Assembly: GCA_018296165.2 (NCBI GenBank)
Contig: JACKQL020000059.1
Coordinates: forward strand, 124,001-188,000
Direction of reading: 5' to 3'
Origin: Termitomyces sp. T153
Taxonomy: Eukaryota > Basidiomycota > Agaricomycetes > Agaricales > Lyophyllaceae
Length of the DNA stretch: 64,000 bases
The position numbers and the translations under genes are program-made. Below, in pieces: positions 47,609-58,940 of this stretch (its first letter is position 1; each line of letters starts with the position of its first letter). Under the pieces are notes generated by a model. The model had not been told where the DNA came from, ran no database searches, and worked only from the letters and a program-made list of their open reading frames with translations.

Positions 47609-47822
47609 GAACCCTGCCAAGCCTGTCCCGTTTCCTCACAATCCAACTTCTCCGGACCTCCCAGGACCTGTCCGGATCACATCCCACCGACTATCTGTGC
47701 AAGCCATCAGTGCCCAGAATGCTTTCAAGTGTTTGGTTGCCAGTGCAAGGAGATCATGCCCGCCTAGTAAGGACTCGCCCAGTGCAGCTGAGCCCCCGAG
47801 GTTAGTGGAACCTGACACTCTC

Positions 47823-48800
47823 CAATGCCTATGTCTTGGATTGGGGACCACAATTTGTGGTGGAGTTCACCTGCAAGCTCTACCAACTGCTCAGAGTAAA
47901 GCTCCACACCACCACTGCCTACTATCCACAGTCTGACAGCCAGATGGAGCATGTAAACCAGGAGTTGGAACAGTATCTCTGCCTCTTCTGCAATGAGCAC
48001 CAAGATGACTGGGACAAACTCCTTCCTAATGCTGAATTCCAGTACAACAACCATGTTCATGCATCCACCCAATTTTCCCCATTCTTCCTCAACACTGGAT
48101 GCCACCTGTGCATTGGTTTTGAACCCCAGGCCCAACCCTCAGAAAATGAGGCAGTAAACAAATTTGTGGACCAGATGAAGAGGTTACAAGAAGAGGCCTG
48201 GGCTGCACTGGTGAAGGCAAAAGATGACATGGCATGATACTACAACTGCGGGAGAATCCTGGAGCGCAGATATCAGCCTGGGAATTGAGTCTACCTGGAT
48301 GCCTCTGACATTACAACCACCTGTCCCTCAAAGAAGCTGTCACACTGCTAGTTAGGGCCATTCACAGTGGAATGACAGGTAGGACCCTTGGCCTATTGAC
48401 TCAGACTCCCTATGGGGATGTGCCAGCTTCATCTGGTATTCAATGTGGTCAAACTTACCCTGGCCCCTAAAGATCCTATCCCAGAGTGACATCTGCCACC
48501 TCTGCCACCCCCAGTAGTGGTCAATGACAACAAAGAGTACAAAGTGGAAGAAATCCTGGACAGCCATTTATTCCAGAGATGACTACAGTACAAGGTGAAG
48601 TAGAAAGGCTACAGAATCAAGGATATTTCCTAGGAGCCACAGGAGAATGTACATGCCCCCAGACTTGTCAAGGAGTTCCACTGGAGACATTCAGATGCAC
48701 CATGCACCATATGAGGAATCTACCCTATCTTGCCAGTGGACCAAGCAATCAGGGACTTTTTCTACCCCACACATCAAGATGCCACATGCTAGAGGGGGGG
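47823..48800 (+). pseudogene. B2 integrase core remainder and chromodomain
   Basis: Continues the integrase at YVLDWGPQFVVEFTCKLYQL, with the second catalytic Asp, and YYPQSDSQMEHVNQELEQYL with the Glu. Then FQYNNHVHASTQFSPFF, ENEAVNKFVDQMKRLQEEA. After several stops comes the chromodomain (EYKVEEILDSHLF ... YKVK, stop, KGYRIKDIS). A polypurine tract agaggggggg lies at 48791-48800. Confidence 0.75.
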
Positions 48801-48803
48801 TGA

Positions 48804-49167
48804 AGGACTTCCATTTCCAACCTCCATGACTGGTTCCAGCACCTCCACAGCTCATTTGATGTCTCCAGAGCTCTTTTCAGAACCCCAGAGATTTCTGAAG
48901 AACTCTGGAGTTCTCTGTATTACCTCAGCAACCATTGCCCTAGGATTAGAAGTAGCTCTGGTCACCTGTACAGTAGTTCCCATGCCTCTGCCACCTGCTG
49001 ATGCACCATGCCAAGCAGTGGGAATCCTTAGACTTGTTCTTTTTGGATTCCCCTCTGCTAGGTGATTAGTTACTGATTTGTATTGTTGTCTACTCTGCTA
49101 ATATACTTTGGATTCCCCTCTGCTAGCTGTGTGACTCCAATCTGTTGCTCCAGAGGTTGCCCTTACA
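48804..49167 (+). repeat. B2 3' LTR
   Basis: aggacttccatttcc ... gttgcccttaca, missing the first seven bases of the family LTR. Confidence 0.8.
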
Positions 49168-51076
49168 GTCACCATCATGTTCAAAACCTGGCTTCAATAG
49201 TTCAAGACTGCAGGGAGTGGAGTCAAGTGGCCCAAGTCGGTGACAATCAAGAAGGAGTGTTGCCAGCTCTATGAGCAGTACAGAGATGAAGAGTGGATTT
49301 GGCCTTTTGACATGCACTTTGTAAGTTCTTTGTTTACTTCTTTCTTAGCAACAACTTTAATGACTTTACTAGGCTCCTATTGATTCCTTGTTGGAGTTTT
49401 TGCTGGAAGATTCAATGGTGGGAATGACAGTAAGTGCTCCAGGAGTTGCTAGTGCTAGCGACAACACTAAGATAACATTAGCTTTTTGAGGACTTGTCTT
49501 TAGATGACCAATTCTTCTTCCAGCACCCACTAGGTGCATTAGTGGTGGCAAGGGGGGAGGAGTGGAGCAAGGGCTGCAGGGGCAAGGATAGGGCAAATTG
49601 TGGGAACATTAGGGAGGCTGGCCCCTCAACTCCTAAGATTGCAGCTAGCAGTGTCACTAAGGAGTTGGCAACATTGCCAAGAGTGGTGACAACTCTGAGG
49701 AGCAAAGGGAAGGGGAAGGGTAAGGCCCAAGAAGAAAAAGAAGAAGAAGAAGAAGAAGAAAAAGAAGAAAGAGAAAAAGAAGAAAAAGAAGAATTTGAAA
49801 TAAGTCCTCATGCTTTTGCTAACCCTTGGTGATATTTGCTGATATTTCTGCAGAAACAGATTGAAGATAGCTTTACTGACAAGCACTTAGAGACTCTGCT
49901 TTGCTGACAAAAGGCCTTGACAGTGGTGGACACAGGAATGGGAGCTGGAGTGGTGTTGGAGAAAGCAAAAGAGAAGTCAACTGTGTTGCTAGAAAGGCAA
50001 CAAGCATTCAAGCAACAACAGGGAGCAGTAAGTCTTCTAGCACCTTTTGCTACATTGTTCACTAACAACTCTTAGTGTGACAACTGCTGGGCAGAGAATG
50101 ACCCAGAAGGCTGCTGGTACCTAACAGGGGCCCAGCCTTGCTATCAATGCAACAGCATGCAAAAGAGCTGCTTGTATAGTGGGAAGTTGTTGAGGAGTAC
50201 TGGTGGGAAGTTTGCCAAGAGGATTGCAGCAAGGGCCTCTTCTATTCAACAGACATGGGTGTTTGTAAAGTGGCAGAAGGAGTTGGCAAAGCAGGGCTCA
50301 CCTATCCAGGTGAGGCATTCCAGCCTGCTCTTGCCAACATTGCAGGATGGATCAAGGGTTAGAGGCAGTGAGGTTGCTAAGGGCAAGCAGCAGGAGAAGA
50401 GCAAGGAGGTGGTGGAGAACAAGGATGATGCTAGCAACAGCAATGATGATGTGCCCTTGGTGAATGAGCAAACATCAAGTTCTATGCCAGTCACTAGCAC
50501 TAAGCAACCATGGATTGTTGCTAGCAAGGAGGGGGAACAGGAGGCAAAGGATGTGGAGATGAGGGAGATGACTCCCTTGGCAACAGTTGCTGAGGTCAAG
50601 CCAGCAGCTAGTAGAGGGGAAGTTGAGGCAGAGGCAATAGAGGTCAATGAGGATGCAGTTGAGGATGAGGAGAAAGTCCAACAACAGGTAAGTAACTTTG
50701 TTCACTAAGCTTCCTTCACTAACAATTTTGCTAGGGAATGTGGAGCAGCACACCACTGCAACAGGTAGGTAACAACAAATTGGAGTGGCTAGGCAAGGAC
50801 CCAGCTTAGCCAACACTGCTAATGTTGCTAGCGTCACTAATGGATTTTGATGAGAGGGTTGCTGGAGTAGAGAGGAGGTTTCAGAGGGAGTTGGAGGTTG
50901 TACAGGAGTTGCTATTGGCAGCCAGAGCAAGGTACTCTGTTGCCAAGTGGTCATTAGCAGTGGTGGCAGGTTACAGGAGCAAGTGTCAAGCCTTCTTGGC
51001 CTGGCAGCAAGAGAACAACATCAGCAAGATGGATTGGGGGAGAAGGAGTTGGGGGAAGTGCCTGACAATATGCTAA
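49168..51076 (+). pseudogene. antisense ORF of family C, remainder; Zn2Cys6-like cluster and coiled coil
   Basis: After TIMFKTWLQ, with a stop, come KRPKS-type basic segments (KSVTIKKECCQLYEQYRDEE) and probable introns. Then an acidic segment (DSLLEFLLEDSMVGM), a basic/acidic low-complexity tract (49728-49795), and a cluster near 50078-50175: CDNCWAENDPEGC ... CYQCNSMQKSC, spacing C-x2-C-x8-C-x8-C-x2-C-x6-C. Next is a Lys/Glu/Val-rich linker (one open frame 50157-50708) and a C-terminal coiled coil (RRFQRELEVVQELLLAARAR) ending at 51076. It is opposite to C gag-pol and lies between integrase and 3' LTR. Two clear defects: the stop and the 12.8 kb B2 insertion. Confidence 0.6.
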
Positions 51077-51590
51077 CCTCAATGCTTAGCAACCACCTCT
51101 CCCTCTATATATAAATTTTCTTATTTGTAGCACAGACATAGACTAGCCCCCTTAAGGGGCTTCATGGCTTTTTTTTTTGGTATACCACAGACTAGCCCCC
51201 TTAAGGAGCCCAAAATGTATAATACTTCCAAGCATTTGGAAACAATCAGTGAAAGCAAGAAAAAGCAAGAAAAAGCAAGACAAATAAGTCAGTACACACT
51301 AGTGACTGTTGCTTGATGCTAGTAATAATGGAAGAAAAGCTCAGTAAATCATCATGGCAAAAAACCTCCAGAGGTGTACTAAGTGCTAGTAACAAATAGC
51401 AAAGTGCAGCATCAAAAGCAAAAGAATAGTAAGGTGGATAGTCTGTGAAGGGCTTTGTAAACAATGTAATATGAAGAATGAATAGCAAAAATAAAAGGAC
51501 TTAATATTTTTGTAGGTATTTTGACAGTTTTTCTAAGAAGGGTGTGATTTTAATTTTCTTTGCTGGCATTGTCACCAGCATTGTCATTGT
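51077..51590. other. family C spacer between integrase and antisense ORF
   Basis: Two copies of agactagcccccttaagg (51142-51160 and 51190-51207) follow the antisense ORF. They could be part of a shared 3' end, but no terminator can be claimed. Confidence 0.4.
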
Positions 51591-52993
51591 CTACAAGACT
51601 GGTTTGCTCAAGTTCATGAAGTTGCAAAGTGTCAATGTTGAAAGCATTGCTATGCACTGAGATGTGTTCTCTAGCAAAATGGGTACCAAGCAAAAGGCAG
51701 CTATAGGTTGATGCAACACTGAACCATCTAGTTCACAAAGAATGTAAGCACTGCCATGGTTATAAGAGATTACCACCAAGGGGCCTAGGTATCAAGGCTT
51801 CATTTTCTTGTTGTGCATTACTTCAATCTTAGTGTTCCTCATAAGTACAAGGTTGCCAGCTTGGAAATTGTAGTTGCAAATCATAGCAGCATGTTCTGCT
51901 TCAAAACAAATGGTGGCTAGGCAGCAAGCACTAAGGACATTGTCATGAAAGCAGTTGAGGTCCTCTTGGCAATATTGAAGATCAATTACTCAGTGGGCTA
52001 TGAGGTCTGTTGTCAACAAGAACAAGTTTGGCAGTGGTTGCAAATATGTCACTTCCACTATGTTGGCAGGTAACAGAGGGCGGGTGCCAGTTGTTACATA
52101 GTAAGGGGAGCAACCCATTTGCTTGCAAACTGTAACACATTCTGACCAAAACACAGAGTAAGTAGCTGTACTCCACCTAGACTGATTGCCATCAACCACT
52201 TTGAAGAGGGCTTGGCAAAGATCAAAATGAGGTCACTTGACTATACTGTTAGCACACTTATTGTAACCTGAGATCTGAATATGGTGCAAGTTATACTTCT
52301 TTGCTAAGTAGGTGACTGCTTTCAGGATCAGGGGTCCATTGTTGGTAACAATTTCACTAAGGGCTCCCCAGCAACAGATTACATCCTTGTACAACCACTT
52401 GGCAATGGCTTCAGTGTTTTCTTTAGTGAGCATGCAAAACTCAGAGTAATGAGTTAGCAAACAATGTCCTTGAATGATATACTTGAACTTATTGGAGGGT
52501 GGCATGAACATGGTGTCAATGTATATCTTGCTGAACAAAGGTGTGGGCATAGCGACAGTCAGCAGGATAAGAACTTTTGTTGTCTGATGAACCTGGCAGA
52601 GGTGGCAAGTCCAAATATACCACACTATATCAGTGCTAACTTGAGGCCACCAGAATTGTTCTAGAAGGGCTGAATGAGTAGCAAAAAGGCCTCTATGTCC
52701 CAAGTTGTCATGCATGGCTTTTAAGACTTGTAAGCAATGGGCAGTAGGAACAAATAGGTTGTGAGCACCATCACAGCTTTATCACCAAAGCTTGCCACCA
52801 GTAATAAAAAACATTGAGGCATAGCAAACAAAGGTGGCATACTTGTTGTTGCTAAGACCTTCAGGTCTAATGAGGTTGTTAAGCCATTTCTTGACCAGAA
52901 GCAAGCGAGTGTCACTAGCAATAGCTTTAGCACTGTGAGGTACATTGTTATAGGTGGTGGTGCCATCATCATGGAGAGGCTGAATATCATCAC
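51591..52993 (-). pseudogene. C integrase
   Basis: Minus strand: H-H-C-C zinc region (MHDNLGHRGLFATHSALLEQ ... TCHLCQVHQ), core IYIDTMFMPPSNKFKYIIQG with the first Asp, VTNNGPLILKA where the second Asp of D-N-G-P is Asn (N-N-G-P), YNLHHIQISGYN, and a C-terminal beta-rich part (NLVLMRNTKIEVMHNKKM, YLGPLVVI). No chromodomain is visible. Stops interrupt it. Confidence 0.7.
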
Positions 52994-53222
52994 TGTTTGT
53001 TAGTTGTAGGGTGTTGCTATCATTGCTAACAAAGGTTGCTAAAGGTTGGAGAGGCTGGAATTCAACCAGAGGGGGTAGTTGTTGTGAAGCTGTGGATACT
53101 TGGCAAAGGAGTGGTAGCAGAAGCTGAACTTGGTGAATGAAACTGTGCAAACAATCAATCCAATCCTCATAGACAGAGTTGTCACTATTGTTGGGAGGGG
53201 GGTTGCTAGGCTGAAGTGGGCA

Positions 53223-54785
53223 TCACAAGAGACTATCAGGGCCATGGAAAGCTCCTTTGACATGAACAAGCTCAAAGTGGAACATCAATATTGCCATGAT
53301 CCATTGGTTCATGCTAGCAGAGGGCTGGATGTCAGGGTTCTGTAGCATACCCTTGATGTAGTGAGCATTGACTTCAATGATAAGGTTCCTGAGACCAATA
53401 AGGTACATTTGCAAAGCTTGAAGCACTCAATAAAGTCCATAGAGTTATAACTTGGGTTGACTGAATCTGGCTTCTCTGTCAGTAAGCATAATTGATCCAA
53501 AGTGGTTGTAGCAGTGTTCTTTGCAGTTGTTGCTAGTGCACTGGCAAAGATAATAACTGACAGCAATAGATGAAGTGTCAACCACTAAGATGACAGAGTC
53601 AGGCAATTTGTAGTCAATAAGAACTAGGGGCTTAGCATCTTGTAAAGCTTTGACAAGGTCCCACTGTGCATTGATCTGGTCTAGGCCAAACTCCAAAGGG
53701 ATGCCAACCACAAGTGAGTTTCATTAAGTTGTTGGCACAGTGAGCAAAATTCTTGATGAAAATCCTAAGAACTCCAACTGGCCCCAGGAAGGCTCTAACT
53801 TCTGATAGGAACTTGCAAGGACCCCAGCACTCTAGCAGGGCTAAGTGACTTCCATCAGGGATCCAACCACTAGGTGTGCAAATGAGGCCAAGGATCTTGA
53901 AGGTCAGAGTGCATAAAACAAGCTTGTGACCAGAGAAGGCACCACTGCAATACTTAATTTGCTGGAGAATTCTGTTAAGAAGTTCAAAGAACTCCTATAG
54001 CACTAGGTAAAAATTTGGGTTAGCAGGGTGCTTGGTGGGTTTGCTATTAATGATCTTCCAGTTCTTAGGTCCTTGAGTGCCAACATCATCAATAAAGCTG
54101 AGTACATTATGGGGGATCTCTGGCTGCAATATGAAGGTGATGTTGTTGTGGAATATTGGCACAGAGTTGGTCCAACCCATTGGCAAGGTTACTAAGCAAA
54201 GAGCACCAAAAGGAGTCTGGAATGTTGTTAAGACATGTAAAACTGGGTTGATAAGTCAGTCGCTCATTGTATAGGTCAAGTGTGGTGCCACAAATGCATC
54301 CAGCAAAAGATTCAGCTACATGATCTAGGAAAAGCAGTACTCTGGAATGGCAAATGGTGACATAGTTTAGTGGCTCTAGACTGTGTACAATCCTGAGCTT
54401 ACCATTCTTCTTGAGGACACAAAACCATCATGAGCAATAAGTGGAGTTTGAAGGCTCATAGACACTGGCCTTGATCTTGTCACAAATGATTTGGCATACT
54501 TCCTTCTCTAGTCCTGGGGGTATGGAGTGATTGTGCTGAACCCAGGGTATGTGCAGGGATCATTGGTATGCATACTGGCAGAAAGAAGTCAGGGTGCAAA
54601 CTTCCTTGTTCAGAGTCCTCCCAAGCAAAAGCCTTTTCTTGCTTGGCAACCATGTCAGTGAGAACATTGATTTTGTCTCTAGTGAGAAAGCCTACATTGT
54701 GATCTTTAACAAGTTTTGCTTGTTGTTTGCTAGTGAATTGTTGTGTCAGTATGAATGGCAGTGGATTTAGATTGAGGTATGGCAT
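53223..54785 (-). pseudogene. C reverse transcriptase and RNase H
   Basis: RT: QAKLVKDHNVGFLTRDK before the fingers, MGWTNSVPIFHNNITFILQP, VLSFIDDVGTQGP with the catalytic FxDD intact. RNase H: VILVVDTSSIAVSYYLCQC, HFGSIMLTDREARFSQPKL, IIEVNAHYIKGMLQNPDI, FELVHVKGAFHGPD. Stops and frameshifts separate the segments. This RT class (G-W-T-N and FIDDV) differs from that of family B. Confidence 0.75.
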
Positions 54786-55450
54786 TGTTGCTAGTGAGTC
54801 ACCAATAATGTGTTACTTGATTCAAAAGTCTTTGCTAATGTGACCAGTAACTGGTTTGGTTTTCATAGCAACAGACTTATACTTCTTCTTTACCTGGACA
54901 CCTTTTTGCTTTGGGGGTTTGTTAGCAACAAATTTAGCAGGGAAAGGGGTGTTAACATAGGTAGGAGTAATGTCTGTATTGTTTGTATCAAGAAGTAAAG
55001 TCTGCCCAAGAATCAAAGGATTAGAAGTATCAGTAGACACAAGATAAGAACAAGGTGGAAGGGAAAAGTCAGAAAGGTCACTAGCAGTAGCATAAAGATA
55101 TGCTAGGGCAGGGTTTGTCTGTGTGTTAGAATTGGTAAGCACAATGTCTTTGTCCAAATCACAAGAAGCTATACAAGTTGCTAGACCAATTGAATGATCA
55201 TAGCTAATAATGACTGCTGTGTTGCAATCATTGTTGTCAATGTCTTTGGCAATGAGCAGTGGGGTGCTTCAGTTTTGAAGCAAATGTTTTGGTGATTGTT
55301 TCTTTTTGATTTATCATGTGGAAATGTTGGTATAGTTTGCCACATGCCAGTGTTGGGGTCAGTGATGATTATAGTGGTCTTGATGTTGCTAAGAGTATTG
55401 ACCACACTTTGAGTTAAAACATCAAAGAGGCATCTGAGGAGAATGTTGTA

Positions 55451-55935
55451 AGCAGGGGACTGTAAAACATGTTATGGAGATAAACCATTATGTTGCCAAT
55501 GGTGCAAGGTACGTTATAAGTGAGTCCTAGTGATCAATCCATAGTGCCATTAGTGCTTTGTATATTGAAAACAATGTTAGGATCATAAGACAGGCCAAGA
55601 TCACTAGCAATTTCTACAGACATCAAAATGATCTGTGAGCCACTGTCATGGATGCATTCTACTTCTTCCTTGTTATCAATCAGCATCATGATAGAATGAA
55701 GCAACTGTGAATCCTTAGTGACAGTGAGCACCACCAGCTCTTCTCTGTGGGGCAGTGAATCAATGTAAGCTTCCACAGGGTTAAGAGATGCAAGAGGAGC
55801 CTTATCCAAGGTAAGTCCTTTAGTAGTAGCAGTGTTGGATCCAAGCAAAAACTGGAGTTCTTCAATAGTAAATGTTAGCAAAATATCTTCAAAAATGTTG
55901 CTTGGGTCCTGTATGGTGTTAGTGCTAGTGCCTAC
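55451..55935 (-). pseudogene. C protease
   Basis: Minus strand: TIEELQFLLGSN, HSIMMLIDNKEEVECIHDSG with catalytic D-S-G followed by SQIILMSVEIASDLGL, then IVFNIQSTNGTMD. It is a retropepsin-like domain with an intact active-site triplet. Confidence 0.65.
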
Positions 55936-56019
55936 AAGTCATTCAGGTGTAATGGTTGTCCTGAACTGATCCCTGATGTCCTGTGATACTGAGCAAAGTT
56001 TGCCAACTGAAACCATGAC

Positions 56020-57570
56020 TTAAGTGCTTAAAACCCATTCAAAGACTGCCTTGGACTGTTCAATGTCATAGATTGGTGGCATAGTTTGATAGGCACCATT
56101 GTTAGACCTGTCAGGTGCAGCAAAATTCCTGTTGGCAGGAGGGGTGTATTGACTGGGGATGCCAGAAAATGGGTGAACTAGAGGTTGAGCAACTGGTTCT
56201 TTAGTGACAGGCAGTTGTTTGTTAGTGACAGTCCATTCAGATGCTTTGCCTTTGGCTGCAGGCTTAGTGGCAGGAGCTGGAGTAGAGTCAGAAGGGGATG
56301 AAGTTGCCAGGATGTTGCTAGTCAAGGGTGCTGCCTTGGAGGTATTGTTTGCTGGTCAATATGCTGCACAGGGAACTTGTACACCATCAAACTTTTTGCC
56401 AGATCACCTGAGTGCAAAGAGTTTATGTTCCAAAGCCTCAATCTGTTCTTCATTACTTAGTGCTCAGCCCATAGTGACATCCTGTTGCATAACCTTGTGG
56501 ATTAGCAACTGCTGCATAGCCACTTGGTCTGGGTCTGGATTAGCATTAGAAGAGAGTCTGCCAGTTACAATCTGTCCTGGGTGAAGCCTGTGCCATTCCT
56601 CAATCCATTCCATGTAGAGCCATTTGCTGAAATAGTTTGGAATCATAGCACTGGACAGTAAAATGATCTTTCCTTCAGCATTGCAATGGATCTTACCCTG
56701 TTAGATCATGTGCTCCATCTTCATGCAAGTGCTATGGACCATGGTATGACCTGGTTTGCCACAGAAGTGGCAAGTACTGTTGGCAAACTGTTGACAAGGC
56801 TGGGCATTGTTGGTCAAAAGGGCTTCTAGACATTCCAAGGCACTGACAATCACTATGGTTGTTGCTAATTCCAGGGCTTCCCACTTAGGCATAGGTGATG
56901 GCAAAACCGGTGTGTTAATGATTGGCAATGACAAAGAAATACCACTGGTGCCATTGCTAGTCTTGGTTGTAGAGGTGTCCATGCCCTTTAGAACCCACTT
57001 GGTGCCCTCAAAGACTTAGTCAACATCATAGGGGTCCTCAGGATGGTGGTCAGAAAGAGTGATTTCAGGTCAAAAAACAATTTTAGACCATAGCAATGTG
57101 GGGATACCTTGTTAGAATAAGCAACATTCCTCATTGCAATAGAGGTTGCCATTAGCAAGTAACCATCTAGCAATACATTGGAAATCCCAGTAGTAGTCTG
57201 AGAACCTGCCCAAAGTCACTAAGCTGCTGTTAAAGGTCTGGTTGACAAGTTGTTTGAGGTCACCAAGATTGTAACGAGTGATAGCATCAGCACCAGAGTA
57301 CAGCCTAAGCACTGCTGCCTTCCATTTCCAGTATGTGTAAGGTTGAGGAGCATTGTTGCTGATGGTAATGTTGTCACCAAATTCAGGTAAGCCAAGCCAG
57401 GTTTCTGCCATGTTGTAAGAGACATATCAAGCTGCATATTCCTTCTTCTGAGTGTTGTCAGCAATGCCACAATCAGCAAAAAGGTACTTGAGTTCCTTGA
57501 AGTATTGGGAGAGTTCCCTAGGGCAACTCTCATCCCATTTAGGCACAGTAGTATCATTGCATGGCAGCAT
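56020..57570 (-). pseudogene. C gag
   Basis: ATG near 57570. Capsid: MAETWLGLPEFGDNITI, PQPYTYWKWKAAVLRLYSGA, DLKQLVNQTFNSSLVTLGRF. Then a linker and a knuckle CHFCGKPGHTMVHSTC (CCHC with one extra residue). A Pro/Ala-rich tail runs to 56020. Upstream of the ATG the 5' leader is missing and LTR sequence starts within about 15 bp. Confidence 0.7.
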
Positions 57571-57583
57571 TCTAGTATGCCAA

Positions 57584-58005
57584 GCATTGCATAATTGCAA
57601 TAAATCTCAAAAAGGGCAAGTCCAATATCAACACCTGAAGTGTAGACACCATATAAGTATGTTTGTAAGCTTGACAAGAAAAATGATAAGTAAGAAGTTG
57701 TGCAACTGGCAATATGTCCATACATGGTGGGAGAAAGCCATGTTGTTGGCAAAAAGTCACTAGCAATCATTGCTAAGAAAGGTCTTGGCCTTGTTGTTCT
57801 AGACCCAAAGTCCAGACTTCATGTGATGTTCCTTGTGATTGACAAGTCTTGTGGTCACTAAAATCTTGTGCAAAGGCTATGTCATTCCAGACCTTGGGGC
57901 TAAGCCTCACATGCTAAGTGTCATGACTTGCCATGTCAAAATAGTCAGCTGCTGCTCAGTCCAAAATTGCCAAAATTGATGCTCAGCAACAAATGGGTCT
58001 TATCA
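57584..58005 (-). repeat. C 5' LTR, truncated
   Basis: Matches the last 430 bp of the 3' LTR at 34905-36057 (caataaatctcaaaaag.gcaagtccaat ... aaatgggt.ttatca). The remaining 720 bp, the PBS and the leader are missing. Confidence 0.7.
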
Positions 58006-58009
58006 ATGT

Positions 58010-58632
58010 TACCCATGCTCTGATTGTTTCTGTCTTGTGATTCATGTTCCATGTTATGTTTCCCTTTCTCTCAGTCTCCTGGTCCTATCTCAGTCTCCCA
58101 GTCTTGTCTTGTCTCTATTTCCATTATTGTTCTTGTTATTGTTTCATATCTCTGCTTGAATCTATTTTTGTCCTTGTCTTGTTTAACTCCATTTCCATTA
58201 TTGTGTTCAAGTCCTTTCAACCCTAATGCCTTTACAAACTCCATGCTTACAATTACAAACTCAAACATTCTTTGAACCAACTCCAGACCTTGCTATTTAC
58301 TCAGCCCAAAAGCTCATCAACTTCTGTTGATCCCCCATGAAACTCTAGCCCTGCTCCCATCACTTGCATAGCTTCCATTTGCCCCACACCTCTAATACTC
58401 ACTTCCAGACTTGTACCTAATGTCCCATCAAGTCTGACCTCCTCCCCACAACTCATCTTAAACTTCTCTGGACCACTCCAGACTTGTTTGGATCACTCCC
58501 CACTGCTTATCCTCACAAGTCCCCAACATCTAGACCTTCTCCAAATGCCCAGTTATCAGTGCAGGATATCACATCTGCCTAGTAAGGATTTGCCCAGTGT
58601 AGCTGAGCCCCTGTAGTCAGCAGAACCTGACA
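58010..58632 (+). repeat. right part of the level 3 solo LTR (family A)
   Basis: tacccatgctctgattg ... cagaacctgaca; continues 34385-34904 after removal of element C. Confidence 0.75.
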
Positions 58633-58637
58633 CTTGC

Positions 58638-58836
58638 TGGCTGTTGTACTCTGCCCATACATCTGCATGGTCCTTGTTGGAGCAAGGGGGGGTAGGGGAC
58701 ACTGATGACAATGATGAGAGGGACATGATAGGAAAGGTTTTAGGAACCCCAGGATACATCTGACCCTTTTAATTGATGAGGAAGAACCCCCTGACAAATG
58801 GCAGCCATGCTTCAACTTTATTCCCCATGCTGCCAC
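58638..58836 (-). pseudogene. Cys-cluster ORF antisense to family A, 5' part
   Basis: Minus strand: MAAWGIKLKHGCHLSGGSSS ... RTMQMYGQSTTASK, reaching the level 3 insertion point and continuing at 34379. It is followed on plus by the A-plus polypurine tract and 3' LTR. Confidence 0.4.
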
Positions 58837-58940
58837 TCACTGCCAATCAATCAATATTACTGGGCTTCAATTCCCATGCCTCCACCAATCCCTGACCTGT
58901 GCCCCACATCTTGAGGGTCTCAATGCTGAAGGGGTGGTTA

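Larger units (their letters stand above)
41043..47817 (+). mobile_element. Solo LTR of family A (nest level 6)
   Basis: TGTCACGACC at 41043 to CCTGACA at 47817; own sequence 41043-42028 and 47614-47817. Target duplication CTCTC at 41038-41042 and 47818-47822 in the B2 integrase. TATATAAG at about 41484-41491 and the AGTCTTGATATTG site follow. CpG is mostly kept. Confidence 0.85.
36354..49167 (+). mobile_element. B2: family B chromovirus (nest level 5)
   Basis: 5' LTR 36354-36706, 3' LTR 48804-49167, target duplication GTCAC at 36349-36353 and 49168-49172. It carries gag, protease, RT, RNase H, integrase and chromodomain, all with stops, and is interrupted at 41043-47817. The 3' LTR lacks its first 7 bp. 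It lies in the antisense ORF of family C. Confidence 0.85.
34905..58005 (-). mobile_element. C: Ty3/gypsy family C element (nest level 4)
   Basis: Minus orientation, inserted in the level 3 solo LTR; ends TGATGTG and TTATCA, target duplication ATGT (34901-34904 and 58006-58009; possibly AATGT). Sense order from the right: truncated 5' LTR, gag, protease, RT, RNase H, integrase, then an ORF on the opposite strand, polypurine tract (rc of tcctcccc at 36058), 3' LTR 34905-36057. It is the only copy in the window with all pol domains recognisable, but every domain has stops. Confidence 0.8.
34385..58632 (+). mobile_element. Solo LTR of family A (nest level 3)
   Basis: TGTCACAACCTG at 34385 to CAGAACCTGACA at 58632; only 34385-34904 and 58010-58632 are LTR, about 1.14 kb together. 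Target duplication CCTGC (34380-34384) and CTTGC (58633-58637) with one transition. There is no polypurine tract or internal sequence next to it, so it is a solo LTR left by LTR-LTR recombination. It sits in the antisense Cys-cluster ORF of A-plus. Confidence 0.75.

Noticed and set aside
49728..49795. GAA/AAG microsatellite as an independent repeat
   Set aside because: It lies in frame in the antisense ORF of family C as a Lys/Glu tract; treated as part of that gene.
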